A stretch of 27,160 nucleotides of DNA from JOPF136 sp035541255 (GTDB lineage: Bacteria; Acidobacteriota; Terriglobia; Acidiferrales; UBA7541), in assembly GCA_035541255.1 (NCBI GenBank), contig DATKNR010000145.1, forward strand, positions 1 to 27,160, in the 5' to 3' direction. The notes under the pieces were generated by a model. The model made no database searches, was not told the DNA's origin, and was given only the letters and a program-made list of their open reading frames with translations. The translations under genes and the position numbers were made by a program. This document shows positions 21,748 to 27,160 of this stretch, piece after piece (positions within the stretch are counted from its first letter, which is position 1; every line of letters starts with the position of its first letter).

Positions 21748-22695
21748 ATGAAAGCACATTCCACTCGCCTCGGCTTGCTTTCGGCCCTCCTCGTCGCTCC
21801 CCTCGCGCTCGCTCTCGCCGCCCCCCCGCAATCCCCCGCTCCGCCCTCAGCGGCGCCCGCACAGGAAAAGCCGGCCCCTGCTCCGCCCGGTTCGCCGGCC
21901 AATGTTCCCGTTCCCCTCCCTCGAGGCACCCGCTTGGTCTTGAGGGATGGAAACTTTCTGCTCGTCCGCGAATACAAAATCGCCGGCGATCGTGTGCGCT
22001 ATTGGAGCGTGGAGCGCGAAGCCTGGGAGGAAATTCCCTCGCAGCTCGTCGATTGGGACGCAACGCACAAGGGCGAGGCGGAAGACGCCGCGCGAAAGAA
22101 ACAGATCGACCAAACACTGAAAGAAATCGCCCAGCGTGAACGCGCCGCCTCCCTCACCGTCGACGCGAGCCTGGAAGTCGCACCCGGAGTTTTTCTGCCT
22201 GACGATCCCGGCTTCTACGTGCTGGCCGGGGGCGCCGTCCAGTCCATTTCGCAGGACCTCGCCGAATCACATCTCGGTAAGGCGCGGCTTCTCGCGCAGA
22301 TTTTCACCCCAGTCCCGATCGTCCCCACCAAGCACAGCGTGGAGCTGAAGGGCGCCCACTCGAAATTCCGCATCCTCGACCCGCAACCCGAGTTCTACGT
22401 TCGCACCGCGGACGGCCACGAGCCGCAGCTCTCCCTGGTCAGGGTCCGCGTGCACCATGACTCGCGCCTGGTCACCGAAATCAACACGGACGTTGCCGGC
22501 CAGTCGAGTAACAAAGATATTCAGGTCCGGCTGGAGCGCTGGGTCGCGGCCAGCGGCACGTACCGGTACACCATGGGAGAAAAACTCAAGCCCGGCGAGT
22601 ACGCCTTTATTCAAACGATTCCGGATAAAGGCCTCGATCTGTACGTATGGGACTTCGGCGTCGACCCTCCCGGCGGCGCGCTGCCGAAGGATTGA
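21748..22695 (+). CDS. Secreted protein of unknown function (315 aa)
   Basis: A 315-residue protein with a signal peptide (MKAHSTRLGLLSALLVAPLALALAAP, cleavage near residue 26), then a Pro/Ala-rich linker (27-60), a short basic region with a helix (about 85-145) and a beta-rich C-terminus (about 150-310). Typical phrases are LPRGTRLVLRDGNFLLVREYKI and LPDDPGFYVLAGG. I do not recognise a named family. The C-terminal part (LKPGEYAFIQTIPDKGLDLYVWDFGVD) reads like a beta sandwich end. Start at ATG 21748, without a clear Shine-Dalgarno site. It follows DUF427 by 88 bp on the same strand; co-transcription with the ergothioneine genes is possible but unproven. Confidence 0.75.
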   Translation: MKAHSTRLGLLSALLVAPLALALAAPPQSPAPPSAAPAQEKPAPAPPGSPANVPVPLPRGTRLVLRDGNFLLVREYKIAGDRVRYWSVEREAWEEIPSQLVDWDATHKGEAEDAARKKQIDQTLKEIAQRERAASLTVDASLEVAPGVFLPDDPGFYVLAGGAVQSISQDLAESHLGKARLLAQIFTPVPIVPTKHSVELKGAHSKFRILDPQPEFYVRTADGHEPQLSLVRVRVHHDSRLVTEINTDVAGQSSNKDIQVRLERWVAASGTYRYTMGEKLKPGEYAFIQTIPDKGLDLYVWDFGVDPPGGALPKD

Positions 22696-22745
22696 TTCCC
22701 TGCCCGCCTTCCGCCTCTATGCGCGGAATGCTCTGAGCGCGCGCG

Positions 22746-24980
22746 TCAATCGCCCGGTTCGCCGCCGGACTCTTCGGCCTCCTCCGGGGACGCTGCGGGC
22801 AGCGTCACCAGGAAGACGCTTCCTCCCCCCGGCGCGGCCTGCACGTGAATTTCGCCGCCGTGCTCCCGCACGATCGCCATCGAGATGCTCAGCCCCAGAC
22901 CCGTGCCGCGGCCCGGCCGCTTGGTGGTAAAGAATGGATCGAAGATCTTCTCCAGGATATCCGCGGGAATTCCGGGACCGTCGTCCTGAATCGAGGCCCA
23001 CACCTGCTGCTCTCCCGCCGCGCCACGTCCCATGCGGACGCGTAACGTGCCGCTCTCGCGCACCTCGCGGATGGCCTGTTCCGCGTTCACCACAAGATTG
23101 AGAAAGACCTGGATTAACTGGTTCGCATCGCCCAGAACGTCCGGAATGCCCCGCTCCGGCAGGAAATCCACCGACACGTTGTTCCGCCGCAGCGAATACT
23201 CATGCAGATGCAGCGCGCGCCGCAGCACGTCGCCCAGTTGCACCCGGCCCTTCCGCGGTGCCGGCGGCCGCGCGAACGACAGCAGGTCCTGAACGATGTC
23301 CGCGGCGCGCCGCGCCTGCTGGTGCAGCAGTTCGAGCTGCCGCTTGTGCCCCGCGTCTTCGGAGTGTTCGCGCAACATGTCGCTCACAGCCAGGATCGCC
23401 GTCAGCGGATTGTTCAGTTCGTGCGCCACACCGGCCATCATCTGCCCCATCGCCGCCAGCTTTTCGCTCTGCATCACCTGCTGCTCCAGCCGGTTCAGCT
23501 CCGTCACGTCGCGCAGGGACGCGATCAGCCCCGTGATCGCACCTGAAGAATCCGCCAGCGGCGCCACCGTGGCCCGCAACATCCTCCAGCTTCCGTCGTG
23601 ATGCCGCGAACGGTACTCCAGCGAGTCGTTCGTTTTCACGCCATCCAGGATGTCCCGCACGAGCGCCTCGACGTGCTGGACGTCTTCAGGATGCGCCCGC
23701 GTGCCGTAGCGCACGCCGAGCAATTCCTGCGGCGCCAGCCCTAGAATTTCGCGCACCCGGCTGCTCACGAAGGTGAACTTTCCCTCGCGGTCCAGCACCA
23801 CAATCAGGTCCGGGAAACTTTCCACCAGCCGTTTCGCGAATTCCTGCTGCTCGCGGAGCGACCGTTCCATCTCCAGGCGCGCGGAAATGTCCACCAGGAT
23901 TCCCTGGTAGCGTACGGGGTTCCCCGCCGGGTCGCGCACAAGCGTGGCCGTGTCGAGGCACGTCACCGGCGTCCCGTCCTTTTTTCGCAGCACGATTTCG
24001 CGCGACACGAGCCTGCCCTGCTCCTCGAGCATCACCGCTTCTGCCGTGCGCTGCTCCTGGTCCAGGAACAGTTCCTTCGCGTTCTTGCTCATCAGCTCGT
24101 CGCGCGAGTCGTAGCCCAGCATGCGCGCCAGCGCCGGATTGACGTCAAGGATTTCGCCCTGCGGCGTGGTGAAATAGACTCCTTCCTGCAGCGAGTTGAA
24201 CAGTTCGGCGAACCGCGCCTCGTTCTGCCGTTCCTGCGTTACGTCGCGTGCCATGCAGCTGATTCCCGCCGTGCGCCCGTCGCGCACCACGGCATGCAGC
24301 ACGCACTCGTAAAAACGGAACTCGCCCGACGGCCGCAGCCGCACCCGTACCACTCCGAACCAGTGCCGCCGCTCCTCGAACCGCGGCAGCGCCGCGCGCG
24401 CGGCCGCCAGCCCCGGCTCGCTCACGAATTCGTCCAGCTTGTGGCCGATCACTGCGTTGAAGTCGCGGCCGAACACCTCCACCACGCGGCGGTTTGCCGC
24501 CAGAATTTCGCCGTCGAGCGACAGCGCCAGCACGGGATCCTCGAAGCTGTCGATCAGATCGCGGTAGCCCTGCTGCGAGCGCTGGATGATGTAGTAGAGC
24601 CGTTCGAACTCGCGCGCCGCGGGCATGCCCACGGCCATGGCCAGTTGCTGCGACTGGGCTTCCACCAGTTCGTTTCGCGCGCGCACCACCCGCGTCCGCC
24701 GCCGCCACACCAGCACGGCAAGCAGCACGATCAGCGCCACCACCACCGCCGGCAGCGCTGCCACCTGCAGGTTCAGCGATTCCAGCCGCTGCGCGAACTC
24801 CGCGCCCAGCGCCACGGCCAGCAGTACGAGCAGCAGCAGGCACCAGCGCCACAGTTCCTGCTCGCGCCGTTCCTGCGCGGCCACAAGTTCGCGCTGGCTG
24901 GGCGCCTGCGGGCGTGCCGTGCCGGAAATAGAGGGAGACGAGCCTGCCTGCTCGGACGGATTAGAGGAAGGGGCCGGCAT
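22746..24980 (-). CDS. PAS-domain sensor histidine kinase
   Basis: A 744-residue kinase with two transmembrane segments (about 45-63 and 74-92) separated by a very short outer loop, so sensing is probably cytoplasmic. Three PAS-type units follow (about 138-250, 260-375, 385-500), one with RFAELFNSLQEGVYFTT. The phosphoacceptor His is in MAGVAHELNNPLTAI (about 519-530), and the ATPase domain shows NLVVNAEQAI, DDGPGIP, FFTTKRPGRGTGLGLS. The NNPL form is NtrB-like. No response regulator is adjacent, so it is an orphan. Start at ATG 24980. It converges with the 315-aa secreted protein gene over 50 bp, and lies 112 bp downstream of the zinc-ribbon gene on the same strand. Confidence 0.93.
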   Translation of the reverse strand: MPAPSSNPSEQAGSSPSISGTARPQAPSQRELVAAQERREQELWRWCLLLLVLLAVALGAEFAQRLESLNLQVAALPAVVVALIVLLAVLVWRRRTRVVRARNELVEAQSQQLAMAVGMPAAREFERLYYIIQRSQQGYRDLIDSFEDPVLALSLDGEILAANRRVVEVFGRDFNAVIGHKLDEFVSEPGLAAARAALPRFEERRHWFGVVRVRLRPSGEFRFYECVLHAVVRDGRTAGISCMARDVTQERQNEARFAELFNSLQEGVYFTTPQGEILDVNPALARMLGYDSRDELMSKNAKELFLDQEQRTAEAVMLEEQGRLVSREIVLRKKDGTPVTCLDTATLVRDPAGNPVRYQGILVDISARLEMERSLREQQEFAKRLVESFPDLIVVLDREGKFTFVSSRVREILGLAPQELLGVRYGTRAHPEDVQHVEALVRDILDGVKTNDSLEYRSRHHDGSWRMLRATVAPLADSSGAITGLIASLRDVTELNRLEQQVMQSEKLAAMGQMMAGVAHELNNPLTAILAVSDMLREHSEDAGHKRQLELLHQQARRAADIVQDLLSFARPPAPRKGRVQLGDVLRRALHLHEYSLRRNNVSVDFLPERGIPDVLGDANQLIQVFLNLVVNAEQAIREVRESGTLRVRMGRGAAGEQQVWASIQDDGPGIPADILEKIFDPFFTTKRPGRGTGLGLSISMAIVREHGGEIHVQAAPGGGSVFLVTLPAASPEEAEESGGEPGD

Positions 24981-25092
24981 CCGGAAGCCTGAAGTGCTGC
25001 CCGATTCTAGGGAAATGCGCGCGAGGAGCGCAACGGACTTCCGTTCGCGGATTTCTATCGGTTACTGCGGGGCGCCCGCCGGATCCCGGCGA

Positions 25093-25800
25093 TCAAATCA
25101 CCAGATCGCCGATCCATCGGGCCACGGCGTTCAGCCCCGCTTGCACCAGGTCGCCCGAGCGCGCGTCGCTCCACCACTGCGCATCGCGCCCGTCAAACGC
25201 AGCGGCAGCCTGTTGCTTCGCCATGGCCAGCTTCAGCGGCAGATTCGGATCCACCGGACGGGGCTCGGCAGCTTCTTTCAGTTGCTCCAGCATTTCCCTC
25301 TGCTGCTTCAAATCCAGGACGCAAATGGGGGAATGGCAGAAGGGACATGCCGTGTCGGTCTGCAGGTTGATGGTTCCACCGCAGTGCGAGCAATTCACCG
25401 TCTGGACCTTCTCCCGCAATTCCTGAATCTGCTGCGGGGAGAGCGGATGGATGAAGTTTTTTTCCTTCAGGAAATCGTAGAAGGCGATGAAATGCCCGTC
25501 GCAGGTGGCGCACCGCCAGTAGACGAAACGCACGTTTCCGGACATGTCGTGCGCCAGCTTCAGGGGAATCTCACATCGGGGGCAGCGCAGCACCGGCGCC
25601 AGTTCCCGTTTCTTCGCGGAGGAGTGCTCGCCGATGTATTTCATCAGCTTCAGCGTGGCTGCGGGAGCGAGCTGCAGGCTTTCGAACGCGTTGAACCAGA
25701 ACGCCTGGCATCCGGGACAGACGTCCACGGTAACGTCTCCGCCGAGACGGCGATCCAGTTTCCAGTCCGTCATCTCGTGCACGCAGCTCGGGCAATTCAT
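25093..25800 (-). CDS. Protein with three zinc ribbons
   Basis: A 235-residue protein with three four-cysteine zinc ribbons: C3-C6/C28-C31, C73-C76/C97-C100 and C137-C140/C152-C155, all CxxC pairs. The first (CPSC...CPGC) resembles the TFIIB-type zf family. After the ribbons come a coiled-coil-like helix (about 163-180) and an amphipathic C-terminal helix (VQAGLNAVARWIGDLVI). It may bind nucleic acid or serve as a scaffold; no function is known to me. Start ATG 25800; there is no Shine-Dalgarno, and TAGACT sits seven bases before the ATG, suggesting a leaderless transcript. It is divergent from the ceramidase-like gene and lies upstream of the histidine kinase. Confidence 0.8.
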   Translation of the reverse strand: MNCPSCVHEMTDWKLDRRLGGDVTVDVCPGCQAFWFNAFESLQLAPAATLKLMKYIGEHSSAKKRELAPVLRCPRCEIPLKLAHDMSGNVRFVYWRCATCDGHFIAFYDFLKEKNFIHPLSPQQIQELREKVQTVNCSHCGGTINLQTDTACPFCHSPICVLDLKQQREMLEQLKEAAEPRPVDPNLPLKLAMAKQQAAAAFDGRDAQWWSDARSGDLVQAGLNAVARWIGDLVI

Positions 25801-25825
25801 GGGATCGAGTCTAGAATTTTGGCCG

Positions 25826-25835
25826 GGTAATTACC
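25826..25835. promoter_or_regulatory. GGTAATTACC palindrome in a divergent promoter region
   Basis: Perfect 10-bp palindrome between the zinc-ribbon gene (minus) and the ceramidase-like gene (plus). It could be an operator for either; no regulator is identified. Confidence 0.35.
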
Positions 25836-25898
25836 ATCGGGCGGGAAGATGCCTGGCACGAAAAGTAAAGCGCGGCAGTCTCGCGCGGCGCTCGGGGA

Positions 25899-26732
25899 AT
25901 GCGTAGTATTGCAATGATCTCCATGCGAAATCTGCGCAGACTCGGCGTGGCTTTCTTCCTGCTCCCGGTTGTTGCCGGTCTGATCGCGTTGGTGTTTGTC
26001 ACGCCGATTGCGCAGCCGGCGAGCTATCACAATTTTGCCGACCAGCGCCGGCTGTTCGGCATCCCCAACTTCTGGACTGTGGTGTCGAACCTGCCGTTTG
26101 CTGTGGCGGGAGTGCTGGGACTGCGCGCCTTTCGCGATCTCGCCTCGCGATTCCTGTTCGCTGGGATTTTCCTGACTACGTTCGGTTCGGCGTATTACCA
26201 CTGGGCGCCGGACACGCCGCGGCTGGTGTGGGACCGCCTGCCGATGACGATTGGGTTCATGTCGCTGCTCGCGCTGATTATCGGGGCGAGCTTCGGCGCG
26301 CAACTCGGCCGAAGGCTGCTCCTGCCTTTGGTCGTTGCGGGACTGGCGAGCGTGGTGTGGTGGCGCATGTCGGGCGATTTGCGGCCTTACGTGCTGGTCC
26401 AATTCGCGCCCATGCTGATGATTCCGGTGGCGCTGATTTTCTTCGAAGTGCCGGCGCGCCGCGAGCTGTGGATCGCAGTGATCCTGTACGGCCTGGCAAA
26501 AGTGGCGGAACTCGCCGACCGCGAAATCTATTCTGTGTTCGTGCTGAGCGGCCACACGCTGAAGCATCTGCTCGCCGGAGCGTCCACGTACTGGCTCTAC
26601 CTGTGGCGACGCGCTGCTCCGGTGGCGCGTGAGGGTCAATCCGACCCGACATCAGGATTGGCGGGCGGGCCTCAGCGGCTGAAGCCAAAATGTGCGGGAT
26701 TCCCGAGCGGCACGCTTGAACGCGTGCCCTGA
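25899..26732 (+). CDS. Alkaline ceramidase-like (CREST superfamily) membrane protein
   Basis: A 277-residue protein with about seven hydrophobic segments. The CREST superfamily metal site is complete: S97-xxx-H101 (GSAYYH), D112 eleven residues later (VWDRLP) and H219-xxx-H223 (GHTLKH), matching the spacing of human ACER3 (S77, H81, D92, H217, H221). The YHNFADQR...GIPNFWTVVSNLPFAVAG beginning is also typical of bacterial members. Such enzymes hydrolyse ceramides or related amides, but bacterial substrates are largely unknown. The last ~34 residues (after YLWRRAAPVAR) lack membrane character and appear to come from a repeat, so the true protein may end earlier. Start ATG 25899 (GGGGA just upstream) or ATG 25914/25923. 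Confidence 0.85.
   Translation: MRSIAMISMRNLRRLGVAFFLLPVVAGLIALVFVTPIAQPASYHNFADQRRLFGIPNFWTVVSNLPFAVAGVLGLRAFRDLASRFLFAGIFLTTFGSAYYHWAPDTPRLVWDRLPMTIGFMSLLALIIGASFGAQLGRRLLLPLVVAGLASVVWWRMSGDLRPYVLVQFAPMLMIPVALIFFEVPARRELWIAVILYGLAKVAELADREIYSVFVLSGHTLKHLLAGASTYWLYLWRRAAPVAREGQSDPTSGLAGGPQRLKPKCAGFPSGTLERVP
26655..26732 (+). repeat. REP-like sequence reading into the ceramidase-like gene
   Basis: GGCCTCAGCGGCTGAAGCC (26668-26686) is an imperfect palindrome, and the following GCGGGATTCCCGAGCGGCACGC is GC-rich. Its appearance fits dispersed acidobacterial intergenic repeats, and it supplies the C-terminal tail and the stop codon of the preceding gene. Only one copy is visible here, so the repeat status is inference. 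Confidence 0.45.
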
Positions 26733-27053
26733 TCCCGATGTGCCGGGCCGGCGGGAAAAAATGGGACGCGGTTAAATGGGGTGTGCCCCCGGGGCACAGG
26801 GTCTAATTTCGACGCAATTTCTGCCTTCGTGGGTAGAGGCCTAGCTGAGCTCTTCATCGCCCGCCGCACTGATCCTTCCGCACGGCCGCGCATGCTTGTT
26901 AAGCCCAATCCAGAAGCGGGCCTATGAAGGGCAACACCCAGGCCCTCATCTAGGCGGAATGGATCGTCGCTTGGGGCGCTGATTCTTCCTTTCGTTTCGG
27001 CCGGGGCCGAAAGCGAGGGCACACAACCCCCTTTGCCCGCCAGATGGTTCCCG
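26733..27053. other. 321-bp spacer, repeat-rich, no gene
   Basis: Contains a TGTGCCCC-C-GGGGCACA palindrome (26782-26798) and a TTTCGGCC-GG-GGCCGAAA hairpin (26995-27012). No protein family was recognised in any frame. A 147-residue minus-strand frame covers it, but it also runs through the repeat and the convergent gene end, so I treat it as chance. The composition suggests decayed repeat or transposon remnants. Confidence 0.55.
26995..27012 (-). terminator. Hairpin after the ZnuB-like gene
   Basis: TTTCGGCC (26995-27002), GG loop, GGCCGAAA (27005-27012), 42 bases after the stop of the minus-strand permease. A perfect 8-bp stem with a GG loop; no T-run. Confidence 0.5.
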
Positions 27054-27160
27054 TCACCGGCTCGGGAGAGCCATGCGGCTTGCCGCAACAAGGAAAAAGG
27101 CGACGACGCCGACAAGGATGATGGTTGCGCCGGAGGGGAGATCCAACACGTAGGAGAGAA
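27054..27160 (-). CDS. Metal ABC transporter permease (ZnuB/TroC-like), C-terminal end
   Basis: Only the last 34 residues are present, as the gene enters from the right edge on the minus strand. The phrase SYVLDLPSGATIILVGVVAF is the characteristic C-terminal segment of ABC-3 family permeases, which move zinc or manganese with a partner ATPase and binding protein. A final transmembrane helix and a short basic tail (SRMALPSR) follow. The partners would lie beyond the window. Confidence 0.7.
   Translation of the reverse strand, partial: LSYVLDLPSGATIILVGVVAFFLVAASRMALPSR

Noticed and set aside
19650..21977. 775-residue minus-strand frame across egtB, egtD and DUF427
   Set aside because: It runs antisense through three genes with clear motifs, so it is a long chance frame from high GC content.
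26672..27115. 147-residue minus-strand frame in the right-hand spacer
   Set aside because: It crosses the repeat, the end of the ceramidase-like gene and the end of the permease gene; no family features and no ribosome-binding site.
1..27160. tRNA or rRNA genes
   Set aside because: No cloverleaf with a TTCGANNC arm and CCA-type end, and no rRNA-like stretch could be found by eye; this cannot exclude a divergent tRNA.

Overview
The window is high-GC bacterial chromosome with densely packed genes on both strands. It probably comes from an Acidobacteriota genome. The clues are a 'duplicated orphan' MacB/FtsX-type permease (ADOP) with no ATPase partner, a small HTH-like protein and a ~200-residue hypothetical protein of types I recall from that phylum, an EgtB that fits the acidobacterial form, and REP-like hairpins in the spacers. 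This placement is inference; there is no rRNA or tRNA gene to anchor it.

Layout. 1-220: 3' end of a DsbD-N-like protein. 275-2000: a hypothetical protein, then class II fructose-1,6-bisphosphatase (glpX). 2211-2915 (minus): a zinc-ribbon XRE regulator. 3312-6237: an HD-domain protein, a STAS protein and a membrane polyferredoxin. 6331-8124: gatC-gatA of the tRNA-dependent amidotransferase. 8275-9228: a DinB-like protein and a 72-residue HTH-like protein. 9265-12273 (minus): a membrane-anchored MutS-like ATPase and a SAM methyltransferase. The methyltransferase is divergent from an AraC regulator (12471-13490). 13510-15963 (minus): the ADOP permease. 16404-17609: a secreted His/Gly-rich protein. 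17665-18726 (minus): a secreted metallo-beta-lactamase-fold hydrolase. 18975-22695: egtB-egtD-DUF427 and a secreted protein of unknown function. 22746-25800 (minus): an orphan PAS histidine kinase and a protein with three zinc ribbons. 25899-26732: a CREST/alkaline-ceramidase-like membrane protein. 26733-27053: repeat-rich spacer. 27054-27160 (minus): C-terminus of a ZnuB-like metal ABC permease.

How genes work together. The clearest unit is 18975-21659. EgtD makes hercynine from histidine and EgtB adds the sulfur, so together they cover the first steps of ergothioneine synthesis. No egtA, egtC or egtE is present. GatC and GatA form two thirds of GatCAB; gatB must lie elsewhere. The STAS/polyferredoxin pair is a plausible but uncharacterised redox-signalling unit. 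The rest look like single-gene housekeeping or regulatory units in alternating orientation.

The observations most worth checking are: a possible ACG start codon on the STAS gene; stop codons lying inside palindromes at three genes; the internally repeated C-terminal domain of the polyferredoxin; the compact egtBD-DUF427 unit; the bacterial CREST protein whose C-terminus appears to run into a repeat; and the AT-rich direct repeats ahead of the His/Gly-rich gene. I saw no CRISPR array, tRNA, rRNA or intact insertion sequence.
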